Source: Kribbella voronezhensis
GTDB lineage: Bacteria; Actinomycetota; Actinomycetes; Propionibacteriales; Kribbellaceae
Length of the DNA stretch: 64,000 nucleotides
Direction: 5' to 3'
Assembly: GCF_004365175.1 (NCBI RefSeq)
Contig: NZ_SOCE01000001.1
Span: 669,154-733,153, forward strand
Positions 1 to 7,961 of the stretch are shown here, piece by piece (within the stretch, counting starts at the first letter, position 1; the number at the start of each line of letters is the position of its first letter). The notes under the pieces were generated by a model. That model had not been told where the DNA came from. It did no database searches and saw only the letters and a program-made list of their open reading frames with translations. The position numbers and the translations under genes are program-made.

Positions 1-489
1 CGAGAAGAACACGCCCCAGTAGTTGTTCGTCAGCCGGATCGGATCGTCGGTCAGTCCGATGCCCATCAGCACCCGGTTGAACCAGCCGGTCGGGCCGAGG
101 AAGTTGAGCAGCCCCTGCGCGGTGAGCACCGTGCCGAGCGTGATCGGGATGACCAGCACCGTCGTCATCAACCGCTTGCCGCGGAACCTGCCCCGCATCC
201 GGAAGGCGATCGGCACGGCGGCCAGCACGTTCAGCAAGGCCGCCGGGAGCGCGATCTTGAGCGTGGTGAGGATCGTGTCGCGCTGGTAGGCGTCGCTGAA
301 GAACTTCTGGTAGTTGGCGAACGCGCCACCACCGTTCATCGGCTGGAACGACAGGCTCAGCCCGTAGACGAACGGGTAGATGAACAGCACGAGCACGAAT
401 ACTGTTGCCGGCAGCAACAACCACAGCCGTCGGTCCACACCCCGTTCGGCCAGCCGATGGCGCCAGTCGAGCCCGCTGACCGTGCTCAT
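1..489 (-). CDS. ABC transporter permease, partial (PotB-type)
   Basis: N-terminal 163 codons of an inner-membrane permease that continues past the left edge. The ATG at 489 overlaps the ATPase stop (ATGA), so the two are translationally coupled. A basic N-terminus is followed by a membrane helix at about residues 22-44 and a second hydrophobic stretch starting near residue 77. The topology and the neighbouring PotA-like ATPase place it with the spermidine/putrescine, thiamine and iron importer class. The substrate cannot be read from the sequence. Divergence from uxaC behind a LacI-type regulator hints at a carbohydrate-related ligand, but that is inference. Confidence 0.85.
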   Translation of the reverse strand, partial: MSTVSGLDWRHRLAERGVDRRLWLLLPATVFVLVLFIYPFVYGLSLSFQPMNGGGAFANYQKFFSDAYQRDTILTTLKIALPAALLNVLAAVPIAFRMRGRFRGKRLMTTVLVIPITLGTVLTAQGLLNFLGPTGWFNRVLMGIGLTDDPIRLTNNYWGVFFS

Positions 490-1628
490 ACCGCCAGACC
501 AGCCGTGGCAAGCTCGGCGGCCGGAAGCTCGGCCGAACCGCCGGACGGGTACACCAGGAGCCGTCCGGGAGTGATGCTGACGGACACGTGCTCGCCTGGC
601 TCAACCTTGCGGTCCGTGCGGGTATGGAGCCGGACGCCGTCGGACAGCACCACTTCCGCAGCCAGTTCGCGCCCTTGGTACTCGATGACCTCGACGCGTC
701 CTCGCAATCCGGCGACGTCGTCGTTCCCGAGTCGCACGTCCTCGGGGCGCACAGCTGCTACCACCTGATCACCAGTAGCGAGGGCTCCGGTCTGAGCGAC
801 TCCGTCGGCCTGAGGCGGAAGCTGGGCGACTCCTTCGACGGTCGTGCCGCCCAGGGGTACGACTATCGTCTCACCGTCGACCCGGCCGGCCGTCACGGGC
901 AGCAGGTTGCGGTACCCCATGAAGTCGGCAACGTGCCAGGTGGCTGGTTTGGTGTGCACCTGCTCGGGAGTGCCGATCTGCTGGACCCGCCCGAGTCGCA
1001 TGACCACGAGCCGGTCGGCCATGCTGAGCGCCTCTTCCTGGTCGTGCGTCACGTAGACCGTTGTGAGCCCGAGCGACTGGTGCAACCGCCGGATCTCGGT
1101 CCGCATCTCCAGCCGGAGCTTCGCGTCCAGGTTGCTCAGCGGCTCGTCCATCAGCACGAGCGACGGTTCGAGCACGGTCGCCCTGGCGATCGCCACCCGC
1201 TGCTGCTGACCGCCGGAGAGCTGGCCGGGCAGTTTGCTCGCGTGCTCGACGAGCCGGACCATCTCGATCGCGGCCTCGGTACGCCGGCGTACCTCGTCCT
1301 TCGGCAGGCGGCGCATCCGCAGCCCGAAGGCGATGTTGTCGCGCACCGTCAGGTGCGGGAAGAGCGCATAGTTCTGGAACACCATCCCGAACCCGCGCTT
1401 CTCCGGCGGCAGCGTGTCGATCCGCTGGTCGTCCTGCCAGATGCTGCCGGCGGTCAGCGGCAGCAACCCGGCCAGGCAGTTCAGCGCCGTCGACTTGCCA
1501 CACCCCGAGGGGCCCAGCAGGGCGATGAACTCGCCCCGCTGGATGGTCAGGTCCAGGTCGGCCAGAGCGTCCGCAGTACCGAATCTGCGGCCCACCCCGG
1601 TCAACCGGAGTTCGTCGAATCCGGTCAC
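486..1628 (-). CDS. ABC transporter ATP-binding protein (PotA/FbpC-type)
   Basis: 380-residue cytoplasmic ATPase of the importer. Walker A GPSGCGKST is at about residues 39-47, the ABC signature LSGGQQQR at 137-144, and Walker B ending in DEP near 161-163. The last ~120 residues form a TOBE-type C-terminal domain, as in PotA, FbpC and MalK relatives. The GTG start at 1628 overlaps the stop of the upstream binding-protein gene (GTGA), and the end overlaps the permease start, so the three genes form a tightly coupled operon. The family energises import of small ligands; specificity is set by the binding protein. Confidence 0.93.
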   Translation of the reverse strand: MTGFDELRLTGVGRRFGTADALADLDLTIQRGEFIALLGPSGCGKSTALNCLAGLLPLTAGSIWQDDQRIDTLPPEKRGFGMVFQNYALFPHLTVRDNIAFGLRMRRLPKDEVRRRTEAAIEMVRLVEHASKLPGQLSGGQQQRVAIARATVLEPSLVLMDEPLSNLDAKLRLEMRTEIRRLHQSLGLTTVYVTHDQEEALSMADRLVVMRLGRVQQIGTPEQVHTKPATWHVADFMGYRNLLPVTAGRVDGETIVVPLGGTTVEGVAQLPPQADGVAQTGALATGDQVVAAVRPEDVRLGNDDVAGLRGRVEVIEYQGRELAAEVVLSDGVRLHTRTDRKVEPGEHVSVSITPGRLLVYPSGGSAELPAAELATAGLAV

Positions 1629-2830
1629 GACTTCTTCACCTTGCCACCGCCGACCTCGCGGTCCCACTTGTCGAAGGCAGCGACCAGGCTCTTCGCGTCC
1701 AGCGGCACCTCGGTCGGGTTCTCCGCGATCAGCTTGTCGTACTCCGGGCGGCCGTACTCCTTGATCGCGTCCTGGCTCTCCTGCGGCGCCTGGGTCAGCT
1801 CGACGCCCTTGATCGCGGGACCGGGGTAGAAGTAGCCCTTGTCGTAGGCCTTGGCCTGCTGCTCCGGGGTGAGCATGAACTGGAGCAGCTGGAGGATCGC
1901 GGCCTGCTTGTCGGTCGAGACTCCCTTCGGCACAACGGCGTAGTGCGCGTCGGTGACCCAGTGGAAGCCCTTGAGCGTCGTGATCGCGGCTTCCTTCGGC
2001 ACGGTACCGAGAACTCGCGGGTTGATGTCCCAGCCCGTGGTGCTGACGATGATGTTCGACGAGCCGTTCGCCAGCGCCTTCATGGTGTCCGCGGTGCCGG
2101 ACGGGTAGTAATCGACGTACTGGTTGAGCTCCTTGAGGTACGCCCAGGTCTTGTCCCAGCCGTTGATCGGGTCCTTCGGGTCCTTGTCGCCGAGCACGTA
2201 CGGCAGTCCCATCAGGAAGGTCCGGCCAGGGCCGGAGTTCGCCGGCCGCGCGTACATGACCTTGCCCTTGTTCGCCTTCGCGTAGGCGAGCAGCTCCTCG
2301 GCACTCGTCGGCGGCTGCGGCACCTTGGCCGGCAGATACTCCAGCAGCGGGCCGGACGGGTAGTAGGTGACCGTCACGCCGCTGTTGCCGGCCAGCTCCT
2401 GCATCTTCTGCGCCGGCGCGAGGTAGTCCTTCATGCCGGGCAGTCGATCGGCGTACTTCGGCAGCAAGTCGTTCCACAGCCCCTGTTGCTGTCCGGCGGA
2501 CAGCCCGTCCGTGCCGGTCAGCACCAGATCGATGTCGACCCGGTTCGCGTTCTGCTGGGCCTTGATCTTGCCGGCCAGCTCGGGCGCCGGGGACTTGGAG
2601 TAGGTGACCTTGGAGATCACGTCCGAGTGCTGTTTGACGAACTCGTCGATCATGCCCTGGGTCAGCTGCAGGTTGCCGGCCACGTCCAGGATGTTGAGGG
2701 TGACCGCCTTGGCGGGCTTGTCCGGCACCTCGCCGGTACTGCCGGCCGACGGTTTACCGGTGGTCGGAGCTCCACAGGCGGCCAGTACGGCGAGCGTGCC
2801 GGCAGCGGCAATCATCCGGAAGTGACGCAT
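1625..2830 (-). CDS. Extracellular solute-binding lipoprotein of ABC importer
   Basis: 401-residue secreted receptor. A type II signal peptide with a lipobox ending LAAC (Cys19) predicts lipid anchoring outside the membrane. The mature part has the size and layout of a two-lobed periplasmic-binding-protein fold (type-2 family, about 380 residues). It lies 18 bp after the LacI-family gene and is coupled to the ATPase. The substrate is unknown: this transporter class usually carries polyamines, iron, thiamine or phosphonates, whereas the regulator and divergent isomerase suggest a sugar acid. I could not resolve this from motifs. Confidence 0.85.
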   Translation of the reverse strand: MRHFRMIAAAGTLAVLAACGAPTTGKPSAGSTGEVPDKPAKAVTLNILDVAGNLQLTQGMIDEFVKQHSDVISKVTYSKSPAPELAGKIKAQQNANRVDIDLVLTGTDGLSAGQQQGLWNDLLPKYADRLPGMKDYLAPAQKMQELAGNSGVTVTYYPSGPLLEYLPAKVPQPPTSAEELLAYAKANKGKVMYARPANSGPGRTFLMGLPYVLGDKDPKDPINGWDKTWAYLKELNQYVDYYPSGTADTMKALANGSSNIIVSTTGWDINPRVLGTVPKEAAITTLKGFHWVTDAHYAVVPKGVSTDKQAAILQLLQFMLTPEQQAKAYDKGYFYPGPAIKGVELTQAPQESQDAIKEYGRPEYDKLIAENPTEVPLDAKSLVAAFDKWDREVGGGKVKKS

Positions 2831-2848
2831 CGGACCTTCTCCTCTGTT

Positions 2849-3850
2849 TCAGGGTCGTGCGGGGTCGGGTGCCACGCCGGTCGAGTCCCGCACCATCAGT
2901 TCGCCGTGCAGAGTCGCGCGAAAGCTGATCGAACCGGGATCGCGATCCTCCAGCAGTCCGAGCAGCAGCTCGACGGCGAGCCGGCCGGACTTCTGCTTCG
3001 GCAACCGCACGGTGGTGAGGGCGGGACGGGCCATCCGGGACATGGCGATGTCGTCGATGCCGACCACGCTGAGGTCGTCGGGCACCGAGATTCCCCGTGC
3101 GTGCAGTCGGGCCAGCAGCCCGATCGCGACCAGGTCGTTGTAGGCGATCACCGCGGTCGCGCGAGTCGCGACCACCTGGTCGGCGGCCGCCATGCCTCCG
3201 TCGTACGTGGGCTGGAACGAGCCGACCGGAGCCAGCTCGACCCGGTGGTCGTGCACCGCGGAGTACAGCCCGATCTTGCGGTGCCGGTTGGACCAGGACG
3301 CCTGGGGACCACCGACCCACGCGATCCGGCGATGGCCGAGCGCGACCAGGTGGTCGACCGCCAGGCGCATTCCTTCTTCGTTGTCGAAGGTCACCGCGGG
3401 GACGCCCTCGACGAGCCGGTTGATCAGCACGACGTTGGTCTCCTGCGCGATGCCGATCAGCTCGTGGTCGGACGACCGGGGTGAACACAGGATCAGCCCG
3501 TCGACCTGTTTGGCCAGCGCCCGGACCAGGCCGATCTCGGCGGTCGCGTCCTCGTCGGAGTCGGCCAGGAAGACCGCCACGTCGGACTCGACGGCGCGGG
3601 CCTGGACGCCCTTGACCACGCTCGGGAAGAACGGGTTGGCGAGGTCGGGCACGACCAGGCCGATGTTGCCCGTCCGGCCGGTGATCAGTCCCCGGGCCGC
3701 CTTGTTCGGCGCGTAGCCGAGGCTGTCGGCGGCGGCCATCACCCGGGCACGGGTGGTGGGGTTGACCACGTGTGGCAGCGAAAGCGCCCGCGACACGGTG
3801 GACGGGGAGACCCCGGCCAGGCGCGCGACATCGCGAATCGTTGCGGGCAC
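2849..3850 (-). CDS. LacI-family transcriptional regulator
   Basis: About 333 residues: an N-terminal LacI helix-turn-helix (TIRDVARLAGVSPSTVSRAL) followed by a periplasmic-binding-protein-like ligand domain. The GTG at 3850 is chosen because an AGGGAGG ribosome site sits 5 bases upstream and the protein then begins right at the HTH; in-frame GTGs at 3856, 3871 and 3877 are possible. It is first in the operon with the ABC importer and divergent from uxaC. Two identical operator-like palindromes lie in the shared promoter region, so it probably represses both directions until an inducer such as a uronate binds. That inducer is inferred. Confidence 0.92.
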   Translation of the reverse strand: MPATIRDVARLAGVSPSTVSRALSLPHVVNPTTRARVMAAADSLGYAPNKAARGLITGRTGNIGLVVPDLANPFFPSVVKGVQARAVESDVAVFLADSDEDATAEIGLVRALAKQVDGLILCSPRSSDHELIGIAQETNVVLINRLVEGVPAVTFDNEEGMRLAVDHLVALGHRRIAWVGGPQASWSNRHRKIGLYSAVHDHRVELAPVGSFQPTYDGGMAAADQVVATRATAVIAYNDLVAIGLLARLHARGISVPDDLSVVGIDDIAMSRMARPALTTVRLPKQKSGRLAVELLLGLLEDRDPGSISFRATLHGELMVRDSTGVAPDPARP

Positions 3851-3903
3851 GGCCACCTCCCTGTCGCTCACGGGCACTGCCGGGCGGTGCCGTGGAGCGA
3901 GTC

Positions 3904-3917
3904 TGCAATCCTTTGCA
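3904..3917. promoter_or_regulatory. LacI-type operator, copy 1
   Basis: TGCAA-TCCT-TTGCA: a 5-bp inverted repeat with a 4-bp centre, just upstream of the LacI-family gene. An identical 14-mer occurs 98 bp away. The geometry fits a LacI-family dimer site. Binding by the adjacent regulator is inferred. Confidence 0.65.
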
Positions 3918-4001
3918 ACACTGTGTCAAGAGCTGGTTCCACGCTCTGTGGACAGTGGTCGATTTCCTTTATTTACGGCACTTGTGTCACGCTTTGATCA
4001 C

Positions 4002-4015
4002 TGCAATCCTTTGCA
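4002..4015. promoter_or_regulatory. LacI-type operator, copy 2
   Basis: Second exact copy of TGCAATCCTTTGCA, 35 bp before the uxaC start. A further TTGCA half site follows at 4023-4027. Two sites 98 bp (about nine helical turns) apart would permit looping across the divergent promoters. Confidence 0.65.
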
Positions 4016-4049
4016 GCAGTCGTTGCAGCCGACACCTGACGGAGGACTC

Positions 4050-5462
4050 ATGCCGAAGGCTCTGCAGCCCCATCCGGACCGCGCCCTGCCCGCCGGCGAG
4101 GCGCGCGAGGTGGCCCGGCGGATCCATGCATCGACCCGGTCGCTGCCACTGCTCTGCTTGCACGGTCACGTCGATGCCGCCTTGTTCGCGGCGGACGAGG
4201 CGTTCGGCAATCCAGCCGACCTGCTGGTCGTGCCGGACCACTACGTGACCCGGATGCTCGTCTCACAAGGCGTTTCGCCGGACCGGCTGGGCCTCCCCCG
4301 CCTCGACGGCACCCGGACGGCCGAGCCACGCGAGATCTGGCGAGAGTTCTGCTCCCACTGGCACCTCTTCCTCGGGACACCGAGCCGGTACTGGCTGGAG
4401 CACGAGTTCGCGGAAGTGCTCGGCTTGACGGTGGCGCCGTCCGCCGAAACCGCCGACGAGCTGTACGACGAGATCTCCTCGCGTCTGAAGGAGCCGGAGT
4501 TCCGGCCGCGCGCGTTGCTGGACCGGTTCGGGATCGAGGTCATCTCGACCACCGACGCCGCTACCGACGATCTCGCCCAGCACGCGAAGATCGCGGCCGA
4601 CCTGCCTGGCCGGGTGATCCCGACCTTCCGTCCCGACGCACTGGTCCACCTCGACCGGCCCGGCTGGAGCGACCTCGCCGGTCGACTCGGCGAACTGGCC
4701 GGCGCCGACACCTCGTCGTACGAGGGTTATCTGGAGGCGCTGCGGCAACGGCGGCAGGCGTTCATCGCGGCCGGCGCACTGGCCACTGACCACGGCCATC
4801 TGAGTGCGGCGGCCACACCACTGGAGCACGGCGAGGCGGCGCGTATCTATGCGTCCGCGCTGCGGGGTGAGGTGTCCGCGGCTGACGCGGCCGCATTCGC
4901 TGGGCACATGCTGTTCCAGATGGCGGCGATGTCTGCCGAGGACGGTCTCGTGCTGCAACTGCATCCGGGCGTACTGCGGGATCACGACCCGGCGATCCAC
5001 GCGACGTACGGGCCTGACCAGGGGCACGACATCCCGGTGGCGGCGGAGTTCACCCGGTCACTGCGGCCGCTGTTGGAGCGCTTCGGTCATGCCGAGGGAT
5101 TCCGGATGGTGTTGTTCACCGTGGACGAGACTGTCTACTCCCGTGAGCTTGCACCACTGGCCGGGGTGTACCCGAGCCTGCGGCTGGGTGCGCCGTGGTG
5201 GTTCTTGGACAGCCCTGACGGGATGCGCCGGTTCCGCGAGTTGGTCACCGAGACGGCCGGCTTCTACAACACGTCCGGCTTCGTCGACGACACACGCGCC
5301 TTCCTGTCGATCCCAGCCCGCCACGACCTGGCGCGCCGGATCGACGCCGGCTACCTCGCCAAACTCGTCGTCGAGCACCGCCTCGACGAAGACGACGCCT
5401 TCCAGGTGGCCCAGGACCTCGCCTACAACCTCGCCGCCACCACCTACACCCGCCGAAGCTAG
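4050..5462 (+). CDS. uxaC: Glucuronate isomerase (uronate isomerase)
   Basis: 470 residues, the usual length of UxaC. It converts D-glucuronate to D-fructuronate (and galacturonate to tagaturonate) in the cytoplasm, EC 5.3.1.12, the first step of uronate breakdown. The sequence has the amidohydrolase-like features of the family, with an early CLHGHVDAALF segment in the metal-binding region (about residues 34-44) and a C-terminal DDTRAF segment. The ATG at 4050 follows a clean GGAGGA site at 4041-4046; longer in-frame starts run through the operator and are unlikely. It is a single gene divergent from the LacI/ABC operon. No other uronate enzyme (mannonate dehydratase, fructuronate reductase) is in the window. 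Confidence 0.93.
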   Translation: MPKALQPHPDRALPAGEAREVARRIHASTRSLPLLCLHGHVDAALFAADEAFGNPADLLVVPDHYVTRMLVSQGVSPDRLGLPRLDGTRTAEPREIWREFCSHWHLFLGTPSRYWLEHEFAEVLGLTVAPSAETADELYDEISSRLKEPEFRPRALLDRFGIEVISTTDAATDDLAQHAKIAADLPGRVIPTFRPDALVHLDRPGWSDLAGRLGELAGADTSSYEGYLEALRQRRQAFIAAGALATDHGHLSAAATPLEHGEAARIYASALRGEVSAADAAAFAGHMLFQMAAMSAEDGLVLQLHPGVLRDHDPAIHATYGPDQGHDIPVAAEFTRSLRPLLERFGHAEGFRMVLFTVDETVYSRELAPLAGVYPSLRLGAPWWFLDSPDGMRRFRELVTETAGFYNTSGFVDDTRAFLSIPARHDLARRIDAGYLAKLVVEHRLDEDDAFQVAQDLAYNLAATTYTRRS

Positions 5463-5593
5463 CCCGCTTGCCTTTGCCAGGTGGCTTGTCCTGTCAGTGT
5501 GGCTGTCGACCGGGGTAGAGAGGGTCGCTGACGGTGGCCCTCGCGGCGGTAGTCTCTCGCTCACTTGACCGTTGGCAACGGAGGATCGATCCA

Positions 5594-6076
5594 GTGGCTT
5601 CCCTCATCGACGACATCGGCGCGTCCGCGGCGCTGATCTCGCACGCGCTCCAGTCGTCCGGCTATCAGGCCGACTTCAGCGCGCAGAGCCTGTGGTCGAT
5701 CGATCGGTTCTTCGACGACAACTCCGACCACGGTCAACCGACGCCGGGCGGACTGCTCGCGACCGATCTCGGTTCGCGGATCTTCGCGCTGGGTGCCTAC
5801 GTCGGCGAAGTCATCCGACGCAATGCCGGCGGCGCCTGGCAGGCGAATGACGAGGACCCACAGAACGAGATCAACGTCGAACTGATCCTCGCCGACGGCA
5901 CCACGATCTGGCCCGTCCAGCGCGTCATGAAGCGCTACCAGAACGGCCCCGAGGACAGCATCGCCATCTACGCCACAGCACTCGGCCTGAACGTCGGCCC
6001 AGCACCCCAGCCAGTTCAACCACAGAATCCGCCACAGCCGGCCAAAAAGCGCCGCTTCTTCGACCGCTGGCGTTAA
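5594..6076 (+). CDS. Hypothetical protein
   Basis: 160 residues beginning with GTG at 5594, supported by GGAGG at 5580-5584; an in-frame GTG at 5534 lacks such a site. I recognise no family. The protein is soluble with no signal peptide or membrane helix, acidic in its first two thirds, and ends in a Pro/Gln-rich linker plus a basic tail (KKRRFFDRWR), which may bind membrane or nucleic acid. It stands alone between uxaC and a tandem-repeat block. Confidence 0.6.
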   Translation: MASLIDDIGASAALISHALQSSGYQADFSAQSLWSIDRFFDDNSDHGQPTPGGLLATDLGSRIFALGAYVGEVIRRNAGGAWQANDEDPQNEINVELILADGTTIWPVQRVMKRYQNGPEDSIAIYATALGLNVGPAPQPVQPQNPPQPAKKRRFFDRWR

Positions 6077-6123
6077 CCCCTCCGACAACGCACGGTAGAT
6101 CTCCAGGGGGCCGGGATCGCCGC

Positions 6124-6405
6124 GCTACGGGCTGTTCTTCGGGCACACAGCTCGCACGCCTCCTCGGGCACTCAGTTCCCACAAGCTCCTCTCCGGCACG
6201 CGGTTCGCACACGCTCCTCGGCAGGCGGTTCGCACATGCTCCTCGGGCACACAGCTCGCACGCCTCCTCGGGCACACAGCTCGCACGCCTCCTCGGGCAC
6301 ACAGCTCGTACGCCTCCTCGGGCAGGCACTTCGTACGCCTTCTTGGGCACACAGCTCGCACGCTCTTCGGGTACGCAGTTGGTCGCGCTCGTCGGGCAGG
6401 GTGTT
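6124..6405. repeat. 25-bp tandem repeat array (minisatellite)
   Basis: About ten to eleven head-to-tail copies of a unit close to CTCCTCGGGCACACAGCTCG plus CACGC. Units are mostly 25 bp, with 24-28-bp variants at the edges; the central copies around 6239-6313 are nearly identical. Because 25 is not a multiple of three, a reading frame crossing it cycles through all phases, so apparent Cys/Arg-rich open frames here are artefacts. There are no spacers between units, so it is not a CRISPR. It fills most of the 481-bp gap between the hypothetical gene and the APS-kinase operon. Confidence 0.85.
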
Positions 6406-6406
6406 A

Positions 6407-6485
6407 GGGGGTTGTGGGGTGGTGGTGGCGTCTGGGGTGGGAATGGGGGAGACTGGGCGCGGGTGACGGGGAGTTACCGGGGGCA
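6407..6485 (+). other. G-run tract with quadruplex potential
   Basis: At least eight runs of three to five G within about 80 bases on the + strand, immediately upstream of the APS-kinase gene. This is the coding-strand side, so the 5' leader RNA would also be G-run rich. Quadruplex formation is a prediction from the pattern. Confidence 0.5.
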
Positions 6486-6557
6486 AAGTTGACGGGGTGC
6501 CTGCGTGGTGCGGGTGATCACAGCTGGGGGGCTGGTGTGCTGGAGGAAGTTACGCGT

Positions 6558-7958
6558 ATGCAGTGGCGCGCGGTCGGGGAGCCACGGGCTGGATCGCCGG
6601 TGGTTTGTCCCTGCGATCGGACCGTTGCGGATGTCCGGTTGGCGCTGCTGGGGGTGAGGTTGCCGTTTGCGGTGTTGGGGGATGTCACTGTGGGTGAGCC
6701 TCCTGCCGACGGACGGGTACGGATTCCGGCTGGAGAGGACGACATCGCCCGCGCGCTGGTGGCCGGCGAGGTCGTGGTTGGTGACTGTGAGTCGACGCCG
6801 GTTGCTGTGCTGAGCGACCTCTCGTCGTCACCGGATGCGGGGTGGATCGAGGGGCGGCTGGCGGGTGTTGGTGAAGGCGCCGAGTTGCCTGCGGCCAGCG
6901 GGCGGACGCGGGTGGTTGTGACGTCGGCGCGGCCGTTGACCGAAGCTGATGTCGAAAGCGTGCGTCGGCTCGGGGCGGATGAGGTGGTGCTGGTCGTGCC
7001 TGAGAGTGGCGCCAGTCCGGACGGGGTGCCTGCTGGGGTGTTGAGGCAGTGTCTGGAGCTCGTCGCGCCGGAGGACTTCACGCTGGTGCCGATGCCGGTG
7101 AGTTGGCGTGGGTCCGAGGCCGATGAGGCGCTGACGGCGGCGACCGCTGCCAGGCTTGAAGGAACACACCTCTGGCGGCTGCGCCCGGCGACGGAGACCG
7201 GCGCGGACAAGAAACAGCGGGCCGGCGACGAGCTTTGGGCCGAAGGCCTCGAACGGTTGCGCGAGGCAACTAGTGAGCCGGCAAGCAGCGCGGACGTGTT
7301 GCTGGACAAGGCGATGCCCGTGCTCGGTCGGTGGCGACCGCCTCGGCGGCAACGCGGCGTGGTGGTGTTCTTCACCGGGTTCTCGGGATCGGGGAAGTCG
7401 ACGCTGGCCAAGGGGCTGGCGGATTACCTGACCGGGCAGGTGGATCGCGCGGTGACGCTGCTGGACGGCGACGTCGTACGGCGATTGCTGTCGTCGGGGC
7501 TCGGGTTCGATCGGGCCGGGCGGGATCTGAACGTGCGCCGGATCGGGTTCGTGGCGGCCGAGGTCGCGCGGCACGGTGGGATCGCGGTGTGCGCCCCGAT
7601 CGCGCCGTACGCGGAATCGCGGGCCGCTGTTCGCGAGATGGTCGAGGCGGTCGGCGATCTCGTGCTGGTCCACGTCGCGACGCCGCTGGCAGAGTGCGAG
7701 CGCCGGGACGTGAAAGGCCTGTACAAGAAGGCCCGGGCCGGTGTGGTCACCCAGTTCACCGGGATCAGCGACCCGTACGACGAACCGCTGGACGCCGAGC
7801 TGCGGGTGGACACGACCGGGGCCTCCTTCGAGGAGTCGCTGGCCGTCATCACCGATTTCCTCGCGGCAGGCGGCTGGCTGCCAACGCAGACAACGCAGGC
7901 CGCGCAGGCAACGAAGGTCGCGCACGTCTCACCGTCCGATCCGCAGCCGGAAGGCTGA
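6558..7958 (+). CDS. cysC: Adenylyl-sulfate kinase with degenerate ATP-sulfurylase-like N-terminal domain
   Basis: 466 residues. The C-terminal ~190 residues are APS kinase: P-loop GFSGSGKST at about 274-282, then LLDGDVVRR, the FDRAGRDLNVRR segment and a GLYKKARAG region. This activity phosphorylates APS to PAPS, the sulfate donor. The first ~260 residues have the outline of a bacterial ATP sulfurylase (PUA-like part, then segments resembling the nucleotide-binding half) but lack the QxRNPxHxxH motif and other catalytic residues, so they are probably inactive or structural. The ATG at 6558 is chosen for its GGAGGAAG site at 6542-6549. It lies 3 bp before a TauE/SafE exporter gene. Active sulfurylase genes (cysD, cysN) lie elsewhere in the window. 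Confidence 0.9.
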   Translation: MQWRAVGEPRAGSPVVCPCDRTVADVRLALLGVRLPFAVLGDVTVGEPPADGRVRIPAGEDDIARALVAGEVVVGDCESTPVAVLSDLSSSPDAGWIEGRLAGVGEGAELPAASGRTRVVVTSARPLTEADVESVRRLGADEVVLVVPESGASPDGVPAGVLRQCLELVAPEDFTLVPMPVSWRGSEADEALTAATAARLEGTHLWRLRPATETGADKKQRAGDELWAEGLERLREATSEPASSADVLLDKAMPVLGRWRPPRRQRGVVVFFTGFSGSGKSTLAKGLADYLTGQVDRAVTLLDGDVVRRLLSSGLGFDRAGRDLNVRRIGFVAAEVARHGGIAVCAPIAPYAESRAAVREMVEAVGDLVLVHVATPLAECERRDVKGLYKKARAGVVTQFTGISDPYDEPLDAELRVDTTGASFEESLAVITDFLAAGGWLPTQTTQAAQATKVAHVSPSDPQPEG

Positions 7959-7961
7959 ACG

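Noticed and set aside
6124..6405. CRISPR array or Cys/Arg-rich repeat protein
   Set aside because: Units abut with no spacers, no cas genes are near, and the 25-bp period breaks any reading frame.
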